This document shows positions 42,013 to 52,091 of a stretch of DNA of 64,000 nucleotides, piece after piece. Under the pieces are notes generated by a model. That model ran no database searches, had not been told where the DNA came from, and saw only the letters and a program-made list of their open reading frames with translations. This stretch comes from Moraxella cuniculi DSM 21768 (GTDB lineage Bacteria > Pseudomonadota > Gammaproteobacteria > Pseudomonadales > Moraxellaceae). The stretch spans positions 1-64,000 of the forward strand of contig NZ_FTNU01000012.1 of NCBI RefSeq assembly GCF_900156515.1, in the 5' to 3' direction. Each line of letters begins with the position of its first letter. Position 1 is the first letter of the stretch. The position numbers and the translations under genes were made by a program.

Positions 42013-42609
42013 ATGAATACCTTACCATTGATTCTGGCATCAACCTCACTTCGCCGTCATGAGTTGCTGACAATGGCAGGCGTGCAATTTGATACAGTTG
42101 CGGTGCAGATTGACGAATCTTGGCAAGCTTGTGAGACTGCTGATGATTATATCAACCGCATGGTGCAACAAAAGGCAGCACAGGCGGCATTGCTGGCTGA
42201 TTTGCCATCGTCTTGTCTTGTCATCACGGCAGACACCATTGGGGTAAAAGATGGCATGGTACTGACTAAGCCTGCTGATAAGGCAGATGCGTATCGTATG
42301 TGGGCAATGTTGTCAGATACCACGCATAGTATCTATACGGCGGTTTGTGTTAGCCAAATTAACAAACAGCAGATTGTCAGACAGCGACAGATTTGTGAGC
42401 ATACCGAAGTGGATTTTGTACCATTGACCGAGGCGATGAAGCAGCGTTATTGGGACAGTGGCGAGCCTATGGACAAGGCAGGTGCTTATGCCATTCAGGC
42501 AGGTGCAGCTGCTTGGGTGCGTAGTATCCGTGGCAGTTATAGCAATGTGGTGGGACTGCCGTTGGCTCAGACGCTGGCTTTGCTTGATGAGTTTGGGATT
42601 TATTCATAA
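42013..42609 (+). CDS. Maf-family nucleotide pyrophosphatase, YhdE type
   Basis: 198 residues. The Maf signature is LASTSLRRHELL, the metal-binding part is VITADTIGVKDG, and the C-terminal block is DKAGAYAIQAGAAAWVRSI with GSYSNVVGLPL. This last block fits the dTTP/UTP pyrophosphatase (YhdE) branch. It removes non-canonical or surplus nucleotides and was earlier linked to septum control. The gene precedes rng, a common neighbour of maf. Confidence 0.93.
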   Translation: MNTLPLILASTSLRRHELLTMAGVQFDTVAVQIDESWQACETADDYINRMVQQKAAQAALLADLPSSCLVITADTIGVKDGMVLTKPADKADAYRMWAMLSDTTHSIYTAVCVSQINKQQIVRQRQICEHTEVDFVPLTEAMKQRYWDSGEPMDKAGAYAIQAGAAAWVRSIRGSYSNVVGLPLAQTLALLDEFGIYS

Positions 42610-42796
42610 AAATCATTGAGCTACCAGCCCTCAAGTTGATAAGCCAAGTGCTTAGCTTTGTTAAAGTCCAATCAATGACCGTTTTTGTCAGACAGACTGG
42701 CAATTGTTGTTATTTGCTTTGCGTTGTCGGTGCTTGCACATTTGGCAAATATCGCTTACCATAATTGGTTAAATTACAATTATAAAAAGAGCAAAA

Positions 42797-44407
42797 ATGT
42801 CAGAAGAATTGTTAATTAATTATACGCCAATGGAATCTCGCGTGGCAGTCTTAACTGACGGTGCAACCAGTGAGATTGTCATCGAACGCCATCAAAAATT
42901 AGGGCTGGTTGGCAATATTTATTTGGGTACTGTGGTGCGTGTTTTGCCGGGAATGCAGGCGGCATTTGTTGATATTGGGCAGATGCGTACTGCTTTTTTG
43001 CACGCCAATGATATGCAAAAGCCAAAACGCAGCAGTGATGGTCTTGATGAGCCGCCTCGCCCTGTGATTACGCATCTGCCGATGGCAACCCCTGCCAAGG
43101 CAAATGACAAGCAAGGGCATAGTGCCAGTGTCGATGTGGCAAATGTCGCAGTTAAATTGGCCGAAATGCCCGCCCAGCCCTTGATTGAGCATCGATTGCG
43201 AGAGGGTGATAGGGTATTGGTGCGAGTTATCAAAGATGAACTTGGCACAAAAGGGGCGAGGCTGACAACCAATATTTCATTGCCTTCACGCTATTTGGTG
43301 TATTTGCCAGACAGTGAGCCTTATGTGGGAGTCTCTACACGCATCGAAGAGCGTGAAGAGCGTGTGCGACTCAAAGAAAGCTTAACTAGGCTGATGGCAG
43401 AGGCCAATTTGCAGGGCGGTCTGATTGCACGCACTGCCGCCGAAAAGATAAGCGATGCCAAGCTCAAAGAGGATATTCATTACCTTATGCAGTTGTGGCA
43501 GACCATCATCGCACGCACCGCCGCTGCCAAAATGCAGCCTGCCAAGCGTGCCGAGTTGATTTATCAAGAGCTGCCACTGCCTTTGCGTTGCATTCGTGAT
43601 TTGGTGAATGAAAAAACCAGTAAGGTATTGGTGGATCATCGCCAAATTTATCATGAAGTTGCTTATTTTGCCCAAGAATTTGTGCCGTCCATTGCACCGC
43701 TGGTTGCTCATTATACAGGCGAAGTACCACTGTTTGATTTGTATCGTGTCGAAGAGGATTTGCAAAACGCCCTAAAGCGGCGTGTGGATCTGAAATCTGG
43801 TGGTTATTTGATGATTGATCAGACCGAAGCGATGACCACCATTGATGTGAATACAGGCTCGTATGTTGGTACGCGTTCGCTGGAGGAGACGGTTTACAAA
43901 ACCAACTTGGAGGCAGCTCATGTCATCGCCCGTCAAATTCGCTTAAGAAATCTTGGCGGTATTATTATTTTGGATTTTATTGACATGGCAGAGCCGCTGC
44001 ATCGTAGCGATGTGCTGAGCACGCTACAGCAGCAGCTGGCGACAGACCCCGCCAAGACCAACATTACTCAAGTCAGTGAGCTTGGCTTGGTTGAGATGAC
44101 ACGCAAGCGAGTGCGTGAATCACTGCCACAGCAGCTGTGCGAGCCATGTCCTGTGTGCCAAGGTAAGGGTTATATTAAGACTGCCGAAACCGTTTGTTTT
44201 GAGATATTTCGTGAAATCATGCGTTATGCTCGCACTTATCACACCGCTCGCCAGTTTACCGTCATTGGGCATGAATCGGTGATTGATTTGATGCTGTCTA
44301 CCGAAGCGTCCACAGTGGCAGATTTGGAGCAGCTGATTGCCAAGCCAATTCGTTTTTTGGTGGAAGGTTGTTATCAGCAAGAAGAGTACAGTATCACCTT
44401 TGAATAA
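42797..44407 (+). CDS. rng: Ribonuclease G
   Basis: 536 residues. The N-terminal S1-type RNA-binding domain (LVGNIYLGTVVRVLPGMQAAFVDIG) is interrupted by an insert of roughly 50 residues, with Pro/Ala/Lys-rich sequence, compared with the E. coli enzyme. The catalytic DNase I-like domain has the two metal aspartates in TTIDVNTGSYVG and IILDFIDM. The zinc-link is CEPCPVCQGKG. RNase G trims the 5' end of 16S rRNA and degrades some mRNAs. It is 187 bases after maf. Confidence 0.95.
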   Translation: MSEELLINYTPMESRVAVLTDGATSEIVIERHQKLGLVGNIYLGTVVRVLPGMQAAFVDIGQMRTAFLHANDMQKPKRSSDGLDEPPRPVITHLPMATPAKANDKQGHSASVDVANVAVKLAEMPAQPLIEHRLREGDRVLVRVIKDELGTKGARLTTNISLPSRYLVYLPDSEPYVGVSTRIEEREERVRLKESLTRLMAEANLQGGLIARTAAEKISDAKLKEDIHYLMQLWQTIIARTAAAKMQPAKRAELIYQELPLPLRCIRDLVNEKTSKVLVDHRQIYHEVAYFAQEFVPSIAPLVAHYTGEVPLFDLYRVEEDLQNALKRRVDLKSGGYLMIDQTEAMTTIDVNTGSYVGTRSLEETVYKTNLEAAHVIARQIRLRNLGGIIILDFIDMAEPLHRSDVLSTLQQQLATDPAKTNITQVSELGLVEMTRKRVRESLPQQLCEPCPVCQGKGYIKTAETVCFEIFREIMRYARTYHTARQFTVIGHESVIDLMLSTEASTVADLEQLIAKPIRFLVEGCYQQEEYSITFE

Positions 44408-44824
44408 ATATTTAACCAAAGCTGCCAATTTGCCATTGGTTGCCTTGTTGGCTCTCGAGTGTGTTGCAAACCTACCAAAAATTTAACAAAAAACCCAACA
44501 AAACCCTTGCACTGGCTAATTTTTCGTGTATAATATGCACCATCATTATTTTGCGTTGTGCTTTTTGTGATTAAATTAACTGACAAAAAGTTTACTTCAA
44601 CAATGAACCTTGTTCAAAATATTAGGAAGTACTAAGCAACGCCACAGCCGAAGCATCGTTTTTGGCACTATTGAACAAACACCCTGCTACCTTGCACAGT
44701 TGTATATGGTTGGCAGGGATAGGATTATTTTGCTTTCACTGACTTTTTGAAAGCGAATTTTAACGGTTTAACTGAAATCTTTTAGATGGCAGTTTGTAAG
44801 CACTTAAATTAGGAGCTTGTTGGC
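44408..44824 (+). promoter_or_regulatory. Long leader region of the S10 operon
   Basis: No gene is present. After the promoter at 44507-44534 the RNA leader is about 280 nt. It contains CCCTGC...GCAGGG arms at 44683-44719 and a hairpin GCTTTCA...TGAAAGC at 44732-44754. In many gammaproteobacteria ribosomal protein L4 binds such a leader for feedback; whether that applies here is unproven. Confidence 0.5.
44507..44534 (+). promoter_or_regulatory. S10-operon promoter
   Basis: TTGCAC (44507-44512), 16-base spacer, TATAAT (44529-44534), 290 bases before rpsJ. Confidence 0.75.
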
Positions 44825-45136
44825 ATGGCTAACCAGAGAATCCGTATCCGACTAAAATCGTTCGACCATCGTCTGATTGATCAGTCGGCACAAGAGATTG
44901 TCGATACTGCAAAGCGTACAGGTGCACAAGTTTGCGGTCCTGTACCATTGCCGACTCGTATTGAGCGGTTTAATGTATTGACATCACCACACGTCAACAA
45001 AGACGCTCGTGACCAGTACGAAATTCGCACCCACAAACGCATGATCGACATCGTACAACCAACAGACAAAACTGTTGATGCACTGATGAAGCTAGATCTA
45101 GCAGCTGGTGTAGATGTTCAGATCGCTTTGGGTTGA
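44825..45136 (+). CDS. rpsJ: 30S ribosomal protein uS10
   Basis: 103 residues. It opens [18 protein letters not shown] and contains the conserved loop RTHKRMIDI that reaches into the 30S head. uS10 (NusE) also serves in antitermination. It is the first gene of the S10 operon, with AGGAG upstream. Confidence 0.98.
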   Translation: MANQRIRIRLKSFDHRLIDQSAQEIVDTAKRTGAQVCGPVPLPTRIERFNVLTSPHVNKDARDQYEIRTHKRMIDIVQPTDKTVDALMKLDLAAGVDVQIALG

Positions 45137-45189
45137 TGAACATAAGTCTGGTTTAAACTATTAAACTATTTAATATAAAGAGGTCTAAA

Positions 45190-45828
45190 ATGGCGATTGG
45201 TTTAGTCGGTAAAAAATGCGGCATGACCCGAGTCTTTACTGAAGCAGGTGTTTCTATCCCTGTAACAGTAGTCGAGGTTGATGCCAACCGCATCTCGCAA
45301 ATCAAAACAGTAGACACCGATGGCTATAACGCAATCCAAATCACAACAGGTGAGCGTCGTGACAGCCGCGTAACTGCTGCTCAAAAAGGACACTTCGCAA
45401 AAGCTGGCGTAGCTGCTGGTCGTGGTGTTTGGGAATTCCGTGCAGAAGAAAGCGATCTTGAAGGTCGTGAAGTTGGCGGTAATATCCTAGCTGATATCTT
45501 TGAAGTAGGTCAATTGGTTGATGTTACTGGTCAAAGTAAAGGTAAAGGTTTCCAAGGTGGTGTGAAGCGTCATAACTTCCGCACCCAAGACGCAACACAC
45601 GGTAACTCTGTTTCTCACCGTGTATTGGGTTCTACAGGTCAAAACCAAACCCCGGGTCGTGTATTCAAAGGCAAAAAAATGCCAGGTCAAATGGGTAATA
45701 AACGCGTTACCGTTCAAGGCCTAGAAATTGTTTCTGTTGATGCCGAAAAAGGTGTACTAGTCATCAAAGGTGCTGTTCCAGGTGCTAATGGTGGCGATGT
45801 TATCGTACGTCCGTCAGTCAAAGCCTAG
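45190..45828 (+). CDS. rplC: 50S ribosomal protein uL3
   Basis: 212 residues. The N-terminus is [17 protein letters not shown] and the long loop contains [19 protein letters not shown], which enters the peptidyl transferase region and is where resistance to some antibiotics maps. An AGGT-like site precedes the ATG. It assembles early on 23S rRNA. Confidence 0.98.
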   Translation: MAIGLVGKKCGMTRVFTEAGVSIPVTVVEVDANRISQIKTVDTDGYNAIQITTGERRDSRVTAAQKGHFAKAGVAAGRGVWEFRAEESDLEGREVGGNILADIFEVGQLVDVTGQSKGKGFQGGVKRHNFRTQDATHGNSVSHRVLGSTGQNQTPGRVFKGKKMPGQMGNKRVTVQGLEIVSVDAEKGVLVIKGAVPGANGGDVIVRPSVKA

Positions 45829-45842
45829 TAAAGGGGATTAAC

Positions 45843-46445
45843 GTGAATTTAAAAACTGTTACAGGTGCAGCGGTTGAACTTTCGGAAACAACTTTTGGCC
45901 GTGAGTTTAATGAAGCCTTGGTACACCAAGTAGTAACTGCTTACCTAGCTGGTGCTCGTCAAGGTACTCGTGCACAAAAAACGCGTGGTGAAGTTTCTGG
46001 CGGTGGCAAAAAGCCATGGCGTCAAAAAGGTACTGGCCGTGCTCGTGCAGGCTCAATCCGTAGCCCAATTTGGGTTGGTGGTGGCCGTGCATTTGCTGCC
46101 AAACCACAAGACTGGTCACAAAAAGTGAACCGCAAAATGTATCGTGGTGCAATGCAGTGCATCTTGGCCGAATTGGTGCGTCAAGAGCGTCTGATTTTGG
46201 TTGATGAAATTTCAGTTTCAGCACCAAAAACAAAAGAGCTTATTGCCAAATTGGCTGAACTTAACGCTCCTCGTGCCTTGATTGTAACTCACGAAGTTGA
46301 TGAAAACTTGTACTTGGCTGCACGCAATATCCCGTATGTTAATGTATTGGGTACTCGTGAAGTTGATCCAGTAAGTTTGGTTTCTTATGACAAAGTAATC
46401 ATGTCGGTAGAAGCAGCGAAGCAATTTGAGGAGACACTGGCATGA
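45843..46445 (+). CDS. rplD: 50S ribosomal protein uL4
   Basis: 200 residues, starting with GTG (position 45843). The long basic loop [20 protein letters not shown] lines the exit tunnel. In relatives uL4 also represses the S10 operon. The stop overlaps the rplW start (ATGA), so both are coupled. Confidence 0.98.
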   Translation: MNLKTVTGAAVELSETTFGREFNEALVHQVVTAYLAGARQGTRAQKTRGEVSGGGKKPWRQKGTGRARAGSIRSPIWVGGGRAFAAKPQDWSQKVNRKMYRGAMQCILAELVRQERLILVDEISVSAPKTKELIAKLAELNAPRALIVTHEVDENLYLAARNIPYVNVLGTREVDPVSLVSYDKVIMSVEAAKQFEETLA

Positions 46446-46771
46446 GCAACGCAAGACTATATCAGGTACTAAAAGCACCTGTATTTTCAGAAAAATCTCA
46501 GCGTCTGGGTGATTCTTTGGGCGTGCAGGTTTTTAAAGTTGATAGCAAGGCTACCAAGCGTGAAATCAAACAAGCTGTTGAGCTGATGTTTGAAGGTGTT
46601 GAAGTTGTAAAAGTAAACACGCTAAACACCAAAGGTAAAACCAAGCGTTTTGGCCGTGTTGTTGGCAAGCGTTCTGACGTAAAAAAAGCGTATGTAACCT
46701 TAAAAGCTGGTTCAGACGTACAAATCGGTGCTGGTGAAGAAGCCACTGGCGAAACAGCGACTAACGAATAA
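46442..46771 (+). CDS. rplW: 50S ribosomal protein uL23
   Basis: 109 residues, typical with [10 protein letters not shown] and the [16 protein letters not shown] region. It sits at the tunnel exit where trigger factor and SRP dock. An acidic Gly/Thr tail extends the usual C-terminus slightly. Confidence 0.97.
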   Translation: MSNARLYQVLKAPVFSEKSQRLGDSLGVQVFKVDSKATKREIKQAVELMFEGVEVVKVNTLNTKGKTKRFGRVVGKRSDVKKAYVTLKAGSDVQIGAGEEATGETATNE

Positions 46772-46782
46772 GGATTCAAAAA

Positions 46783-47610
46783 ATGCCTATCGTAAAAGCA
46801 AAACCTACATCACCAGGTCGCCGCTTTGTTGAGAAAGTAGTGCATCCACACCTTTATAAGGGTCGTCCATATGCACCGCTTGTCGAATCAAAAGCCAAAA
46901 CTGGTGGTCGTAACAATAATGGCCGCATTACCACTCGTCATATCGGTGGTGGCCATAAGCAACATTATCGTTTGATCGACTTTAAGCGTACCAAAGATGG
47001 TATCCCAGCTGTGGTAGAGCGTATCGAATACGATCCAAACCGCACTGCACACATTGCACTACTTAAGTATGCTGATGGTGAGCGTCGTTATATTATCGCT
47101 CCTAAGAAATTAAGCGTTGGCGATCAAGTGCTATCAGGTGAGGCAGCACCAATCCGTCCTGGTAACTGCTTGCCACTAAAAAATATCCCTGTCGGTACCA
47201 CCATTCACAACATTGAACTAAAAATCGGCAAAGGTGCTCAAATTGCTCGTTCTGCTGGTGCTGCTGTTCAGTTGTTGGGTCGTGATGGTGCTTATGTTAT
47301 CGTGCGTTTGCGTTCTGGCGAGACTCGCCGCATTCATGCAAACTGCCGTGCAGTTATCGGTGAAGTATCAAACACTGAAAACAACCTAAAATCATTGGGT
47401 AAAGCAGGTGCAGCACGCTGGCGTGGTGTTCGTCCTACCGTTCGTGGTACTGCGATGAACCCGATTGACCACCCACACGGTGGTGGTGAAGGCCGTAACT
47501 TCGGTAAGCACCCAACAAGCCCATGGGGTCAGAAAGCTAAGGGTCTTAAGACTCGTTCTAATAAGCGTACTGACAGTATGATTATCCGTCGCCGTCGTGC
47601 CAAGAAGTAA
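46783..47610 (+). CDS. rplB: 50S ribosomal protein uL2
   Basis: 275 residues. Core features are [19 protein letters not shown] near the N-terminus and [13 protein letters not shown], the strictly conserved loop with the histidine near the peptidyl transferase centre. It joins the two subunits through contacts with 16S rRNA. Confidence 0.98.
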   Translation: MPIVKAKPTSPGRRFVEKVVHPHLYKGRPYAPLVESKAKTGGRNNNGRITTRHIGGGHKQHYRLIDFKRTKDGIPAVVERIEYDPNRTAHIALLKYADGERRYIIAPKKLSVGDQVLSGEAAPIRPGNCLPLKNIPVGTTIHNIELKIGKGAQIARSAGAAVQLLGRDGAYVIVRLRSGETRRIHANCRAVIGEVSNTENNLKSLGKAGAARWRGVRPTVRGTAMNPIDHPHGGGEGRNFGKHPTSPWGQKAKGLKTRSNKRTDSMIIRRRRAKK

Positions 47611-47622
47611 AGGAAAAGTTTC

Positions 47623-47898
47623 ATGCCTCGTTCATTGAAAAAAGGTCCATTTATCGATGCGCATTTGTTTGCCAAGGTTGAAAATGCCCTAGAAAGCAAC
47701 AGCCGCAAACCGATCAAAACTTGGTCACGCCGCTCGATGATTCTACCACAAATGGTAGGTCTAACCATTTCTGTACATAATGGTCGCACTCATGTGCCTG
47801 TTATCGTTAGCGAGCAAATGGTTGGTCATAAACTAGGTGAATTCGCTCCGACCCGTTCATATCGTGGTCATGGCGTTGATAAGAAGTCTAAGAGATAA
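47623..47898 (+). CDS. rpsS: 30S ribosomal protein uS19
   Basis: 91 residues. [14 protein letters not shown] and the C-terminal [13 protein letters not shown] are the family blocks. It contacts uS13 in the 30S head and the tRNA region. Confidence 0.98.
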   Translation: MPRSLKKGPFIDAHLFAKVENALESNSRKPIKTWSRRSMILPQMVGLTISVHNGRTHVPVIVSEQMVGHKLGEFAPTRSYRGHGVDKKSKR

Positions 47899-47907
47899 GG
47901 TGCTACC

Positions 47908-48237
47908 ATGGAAGTAACTGCAAAATTACGTGGTGCCGCCATTTCGGCACAAAAAGTAAGATTGGTTGCGGACGAAGTTCGTGGTAAGCCAATTGAACGC
48001 GCTTTGGATATCTTGACTTTTAGCAACAAAAAAGGTGCTAAATTGGTTAAGAAATGCCTAGATTCAGCAATTGCAAACGCTGAACACAACAATGGTCTTG
48101 ACATCGACAAATTGCGTGTTACCACCATTTATGTTGATGAAGGCATTACCTTGAAGCGTATTATGCCCCGTGCCAAGGGTCGTGCTGACCGTATCAGCAA
48201 ACGCACTTGTCATATCACTGTTAAAGTAGGGGAATAA
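47908..48237 (+). CDS. rplV: 50S ribosomal protein uL22
   Basis: 109 residues, the normal length, with the tunnel-lining beta-hairpin near [18 protein letters not shown]; macrolide resistance changes map there in other species. It is 9 bases after rpsS. Confidence 0.98.
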   Translation: MEVTAKLRGAAISAQKVRLVADEVRGKPIERALDILTFSNKKGAKLVKKCLDSAIANAEHNNGLDIDKLRVTTIYVDEGITLKRIMPRAKGRADRISKRTCHITVKVGE

Positions 48238-48239
48238 TC

Positions 48240-48962
48240 ATGGGTCAAAAAGTACATCCAATTGGTATCCGTCTAGGCGTTATCAAAAAGCACAATGCAA
48301 ATTGGTATGCAAGTCCAAAGCAATATTCAGAATATTTGCTAAATGACTTTCAAGTGCGTGCTTTTTTACGCAAAAAACTAGAAGGTGCAATGGTTAGCCA
48401 TATCAATATCGAGCGTCCTACAGGTGCTGCAAAAATCACCATTCATAGTGCACGCCCAGGTACGATCATTGGCAAAAAAGGCGAAGATATCGAAAGCCTA
48501 CAAAAAGAACTGACCAAATTGATGGGCGTTCCTGCTCAAGTGAATATCCAAGAGATTACCTCTCCTGATTTGGATGCTCGTTTGGTTGCTGAAGGTATTT
48601 CGAGTCAATTGGAGCGTCGTGTGATGTTCCGCCGTGCCATGAAGCGTGCTGTTCAAAACAGTATGCGTGCTGGTGCTCAAGGCATTAAGGTTGAGTTGTC
48701 AGGCCGTCTAGGCGGTGCAGAGATTGCTCGTACCGAATGGTATCGTGAAGGTCGTGTGCCTTTGCATACATTGCGTGCTGATATTGACTATGCATCAGTT
48801 CGTGCCGAAACTACTTACGGTACTATCGGTGTTAAAGTTTGGATTTTCCGTGGTGAAATCCTAGATGGTATGAACAGTGCTTACAACCCAGTTGTTGAAG
48901 ACAAAGCACGTGCACCAAAACGCCGTGGCCGTACTAACCGCCGCAACACAGACAGAGGTTAA
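48240..48962 (+). CDS. rpsC: 30S ribosomal protein uS3
   Basis: 240 residues. The KH domain [14 protein letters not shown] and the C-terminal domain ([19 protein letters not shown]) line the mRNA entry channel. It starts 2 bases after rplV. The basic tail ends [14 protein letters not shown]. Confidence 0.98.
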   Translation: MGQKVHPIGIRLGVIKKHNANWYASPKQYSEYLLNDFQVRAFLRKKLEGAMVSHINIERPTGAAKITIHSARPGTIIGKKGEDIESLQKELTKLMGVPAQVNIQEITSPDLDARLVAEGISSQLERRVMFRRAMKRAVQNSMRAGAQGIKVELSGRLGGAEIARTEWYREGRVPLHTLRADIDYASVRAETTYGTIGVKVWIFRGEILDGMNSAYNPVVEDKARAPKRRGRTNRRNTDRG

Positions 48963-48965
48963 GCT

Positions 48966-49379
48966 ATGTTACAACCAAAACGTACCAAGTTTCGCAAAAT
49001 GCACAAAGGGCGTAACACTGGACTTGCCCAGCGTGGTAACACCGTTGCTTTTGGTGAAATTGGTCTAAAATCTATCGGTCGTGGTCGCATGACTGCTCGT
49101 CAAATTGAAGCAGCTCGTCGTACCATCACTCGCCGCATTAAGCGTGGCGGTAAAATCTGGATCCGTGTATTCCCAGACAAACCAATTACCGAAAAACCAT
49201 TAGAAGTTCGTATGGGTAAGGGTAAAGGTCCTGTTGAATACTGGGTAGCAGAAATCAAGCCGGGCAAAATGCTTTATGAAATCCAAGGTGTTAGCGAAGA
49301 GCTTGCACGCGAGGCTTTGACCCTTGCTGCGGCAAAACTTCCATTCAAGACCACCATTGTTAAACGGACGATTATGTAA
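48966..49379 (+). CDS. rplP: 50S ribosomal protein uL16
   Basis: 137 residues. It opens [16 protein letters not shown] and has the conserved RIFPDKPIT-like [19 protein letters not shown] block. It organises the A-site region near 5S rRNA. The stop codon TAA shares its last base with the rpmC ATG. Confidence 0.98.
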   Translation: MLQPKRTKFRKMHKGRNTGLAQRGNTVAFGEIGLKSIGRGRMTARQIEAARRTITRRIKRGGKIWIRVFPDKPITEKPLEVRMGKGKGPVEYWVAEIKPGKMLYEIQGVSEELAREALTLAAAKLPFKTTIVKRTIM

Positions 49380-49576
49380 TGAAAACCAACGAATTACGCG
49401 AAAAATCAGTAGAGGAGTTGGCTCAATTGCTTGACGAAAAGCAACTTGACGCATTTCGTCTGCGTATGGCAAAAGCAACGGGTCAGCTAAGCAACACTCA
49501 CGAAATCAAAGCCAATCGTCGCACAATTGCTAAGATTTTGACTTTGATCAACGAAAAACAAAGAGGTGACGCATGA
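49379..49576 (+). CDS. rpmC: 50S ribosomal protein uL29
   Basis: 65 residues, all helical ([20 protein letters not shown], then RIARI-like [12 protein letters not shown]). It sits by the tunnel exit next to uL23. It overlaps rpsQ by four bases (ATGA). Confidence 0.97.
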   Translation: MKTNELREKSVEELAQLLDEKQLDAFRLRMAKATGQLSNTHEIKANRRTIAKILTLINEKQRGDA

Positions 49577-49845
49577 GCGAGAATACTCAAACTCAAGAAG
49601 TTGGCGTTGTAACTGGTAAAGTCATCAGCAACAAAATGGATAAATCTATTGTTGTGCTGGTCGAACGCCAAATTCGTCACCCAATGTATGGCAAGCAAGT
49701 TCGCCGTTCTACTAAGCTAAAAGCTCATGATGAACACAATGTTTGCCAAGAAGGTGATATCGTGCGTATCAAAGAAACCCGTCCATTCTCAAAGACCAAA
49801 ACTTGGGCTTTGGTGGATGTGGTTGAGACCGCTGTAAAAATTTAA
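49573..49845 (+). CDS. rpsQ: 30S ribosomal protein uS17
   Basis: 90 residues. The core is [19 protein letters not shown], with the OB-fold ending [11 protein letters not shown]. It is the last gene of the S10 group; the next gene has its own promoter 5 bases or so downstream. Confidence 0.97.
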   Translation: MSENTQTQEVGVVTGKVISNKMDKSIVVLVERQIRHPMYGKQVRRSTKLKAHDEHNVCQEGDIVRIKETRPFSKTKTWALVDVVETAVKI

Positions 49846-49850
49846 GCTAT

Positions 49851-49879
49851 TTGCATTAAAAGCCATTTGCTAGTATAAT
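49851..49879 (+). promoter_or_regulatory. spc-operon promoter (before rplN)
   Basis: TTGCAT (49851-49856), 17 bases, TATAAT (49874-49879), 78 bases before the rplN ATG. Confidence 0.8.
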
Positions 49880-49927
49880 GTAGTTCTTTTGAGCTACATT
49901 TGCCAAATTTAGTGGTAAATGGCTTTT
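49858..49927 (+). repeat. Inverted repeat spanning the spc promoter
   Basis: The 11-base arm AAAAGCCATTT (49858-49868) is perfectly complementary to AAATGGCTTTT (49917-49927). A smaller arm pair TGTAG/CTACA lies between them. In read-through RNA from rpsQ the whole 70 bases could fold into one stem, which ends in T residues and so may terminate the upstream operon. Confidence 0.55.
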
Positions 49928-49956
49928 ATGCTTTTATTTATTATTGGAGTAATGCG

Positions 49957-50325
49957 ATGATTCAGACTGAAACAATGCTGGAAGTTGCAGACAACAGTGG
50001 TGCAAGACGCGTTCAGTGCATCAAAGTACTGGGCGGTTCACATCGTCGTTATGCATCTGTTGGCGACATCATCAAAGTAACAGTAAAAGAAGCAATTCCT
50101 CGTGGCCGTGTTAAAAAGGGCGACGTGATGAATGCAGTTGTTGTGCGTACCAAAAAAGGCGTTCGCCGTCCTGATGGTTCTGTGTTGCGTTTTGACGACA
50201 ATGCGGCTGTATTGTTGAACAATAACAAAGCACCGATTGCTACGCGTATTTTTGGACCTGTTACTCGTGAACTACGCGGTGAGCAATTCATGAAAATTGT
50301 TTCACTTGCACCAGAAGTACTGTAA
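49957..50325 (+). CDS. rplN: 50S ribosomal protein uL14
   Basis: 122 residues from ATG 49957 (GGAG upstream); upstream in-frame starts are rejected. [18 protein letters not shown] is the standard start. It contributes to the factor-binding side of the 50S subunit. First gene of the spc operon. Confidence 0.98.
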   Translation: MIQTETMLEVADNSGARRVQCIKVLGGSHRRYASVGDIIKVTVKEAIPRGRVKKGDVMNAVVVRTKKGVRRPDGSVLRFDDNAAVLLNNNKAPIATRIFGPVTRELRGEQFMKIVSLAPEVL

Positions 50326-50342
50326 TTGTTTAGAGGCTTATT

Positions 50343-50660
50343 ATGGCAAAGTTACGTAAAGGCGACACCGTGGTTGTGATTGCTGGCAAAGACAAAGGCA
50401 AGCAAGGCACAATTTTGGCGGTGAAAGCAGATCGTGTAAAAGTTGAAGGCATTAACATTGTTACCAAGCACCAAAAACCTAACCAAATGTTGGGCAAAGA
50501 AGGTGGTATTGTTAAGCAAGAAGCATTTTTACATATTTCAAATGTTGCGATTTATAACGCAAAAACCCAAAAAGCAGATCGTATTGCTTACCAAGTGAAC
50601 GCAGAGGGCAAAAAAGAACGCATCTACCGTTCAACTGGTGAAGTAGTGGCGACTGCATAA
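50343..50660 (+). CDS. rplX: 50S ribosomal protein uL24
   Basis: 105 residues with the KOW motif KLRKGDTVVVIAGKDKGKQG and TKHQKPNQ. It is one of two assembly initiators of the 50S subunit. Confidence 0.98.
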   Translation: MAKLRKGDTVVVIAGKDKGKQGTILAVKADRVKVEGINIVTKHQKPNQMLGKEGGIVKQEAFLHISNVAIYNAKTQKADRIAYQVNAEGKKERIYRSTGEVVATA

Positions 50661-50680
50661 GAAACTAAGGGTATATAGTA

Positions 50681-51217
50681 ATGGCAAGATTAAAATCATT
50701 ATATAATGACAAGCTAAAACAGCAAATCAAAGAAGAGCTGGGCTTAGAAAATGTCATGCAAGTGCCAAAAATTACCAAAATCACTCTAAATATGGGTGTT
50801 GGTGGTGCAGCACAAGACAAAAAATTACTAGAAGGTGCTTTGGCAGACATGACCGCCATCGCTGGTCAAAAACCTGTTGTAACTAAGGCACGCAAATCAG
50901 TTGCAGGCTTTAAAATCCGTGAAGAGTGGCCAATTGGTTGTAAAGTTACTCTGCGTGGCGAGCAAATGTACGAATTCTTGGATCGTTTGATTGCCATCGC
51001 AATTCCTCGTATCCGTGATTTCCGTGGTTTTTCTTCAAAAGCATTTGATGGTCGTGGCAATTACTCACTGGGTATCAAAGAGCAGATCGTTTTCCCTGAA
51101 GTTGATTTTGATAAAATCGATCGTATCCGTGGTTTGGATGTTACCATCACTACAACCGCAGCAAACGATGATCAGGGTCGTGCATTGCTAAAAGCATTTG
51201 GTTTCCCATTTAGATAA
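50681..51217 (+). CDS. rplE: 50S ribosomal protein uL5
   Basis: 178 residues. [14 protein letters not shown], and [20 protein letters not shown] are the signature blocks. It binds 5S rRNA and contacts P-site tRNA. Confidence 0.98.
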   Translation: MARLKSLYNDKLKQQIKEELGLENVMQVPKITKITLNMGVGGAAQDKKLLEGALADMTAIAGQKPVVTKARKSVAGFKIREEWPIGCKVTLRGEQMYEFLDRLIAIAIPRIRDFRGFSSKAFDGRGNYSLGIKEQIVFPEVDFDKIDRIRGLDVTITTTAANDDQGRALLKAFGFPFR

Positions 51218-51228
51218 GGTAAAATGTT

Positions 51229-51534
51229 ATGGCTAAAAAAAGCATGATTAATCGCGAACTAAAACGCGAAAAAACAGTTGCCAAATATGCACAAAAGCGT
51301 GCCAACCTAAAAGCTATCATTAGCGACATCAATGCAAGCGAAGAAGAGCGTTTGGACGCAATGCTTGCATTGCAGGCTTTGCCACGCAACGCCTCTCCAG
51401 TGCGTTTGCGTAACCGCTGTGGCTTGACTGGTCGTCCACACGGTTATTTCCGTAAATTTGGCCTATCACGCAATATGTTGCGTGTCCATGTAATGCAAGG
51501 CGATGTGCCTGGTGTTCGTAAAGCTAGCTGGTAA
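51229..51534 (+). CDS. rpsN: 30S ribosomal protein uS14 (long form)
   Basis: 101 residues, the zinc-free long form, since the Cys pairs of the short form are absent. It has [20 protein letters not shown] and ends VPGVRKASW as in E. coli. Confidence 0.98.
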   Translation: MAKKSMINRELKREKTVAKYAQKRANLKAIISDINASEEERLDAMLALQALPRNASPVRLRNRCGLTGRPHGYFRKFGLSRNMLRVHVMQGDVPGVRKASW

Positions 51535-51545
51535 GGAGTTAAGCT

Positions 51546-51944
51546 ATGAGTATGCAAGATCCAGTTGCTGACATGCTAACTCGCATTCGCAACGCACAAT
51601 CAAGAAATAAGCCATCTGTACAGATGCCAGCTTCAAAACTACGCAAATCAATCGCTGATTTGTTGGTTGCTGAAGGTTATTTGACTTCTGCCGAAGTTAG
51701 TGATGCTGAAAATGGCAAAAAACTATTGACCATTGAGCTAAAATACTACCAAGGCAAAGGCGTTATTGAGCAACTAAAACGCTATAGTCGTCCTGGCTTG
51801 CGTCAATACCGTGGCAAAGATGAATTGCCAAGTGTTAAAAAAGGTCTTGGTGTTGCTATCATCTCTACCAGCAAGGGTATCATGAGCGATCGTGCTGCTC
51901 GTGAAGCAGGTATTGGTGGTGAAGTTATTGCTTTGGTTGCATAA
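51546..51944 (+). CDS. rpsH: 30S ribosomal protein uS8
   Basis: 132 residues. [17 protein letters not shown] is the universal start; the C-terminus with [10 protein letters not shown] and [10 protein letters not shown] is intact. In E. coli it represses the spc operon by binding near rplE. A terminator follows 70 bases downstream. Confidence 0.98.
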   Translation: MSMQDPVADMLTRIRNAQSRNKPSVQMPASKLRKSIADLLVAEGYLTSAEVSDAENGKKLLTIELKYYQGKGVIEQLKRYSRPGLRQYRGKDELPSVKKGLGVAIISTSKGIMSDRAAREAGIGGEVIALVA

Positions 51945-52012
51945 TTAGCAGCTATTTGCAATTTACTGCAAAATTCAAATCTTTTATCTTTACATATAGA
52001 TTTGATTATGAT

Positions 52013-52047
52013 AAACTAGCAGGCTTATATGCCTGTTAGTTTTTTTG
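52013..52047 (+). terminator. Strong hairpin terminator or attenuator inside the spc operon
   Basis: AAACTAGCAGGC (52013-52024) pairs with GCCTGTTAGTTT (52031-52042), 12 positions with one G-U pair and loop TTATAT, followed by seven T. It lies between rpsH and rplF, where operons normally run on. A second small hairpin (CTACCA/TGGTAG, 52051-52066) follows. Confidence 0.8.
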
Positions 52048-52091
52048 TTGCTACCAACTTTGGTAGTTTGATTTATTTAAAGGAAAATCCT

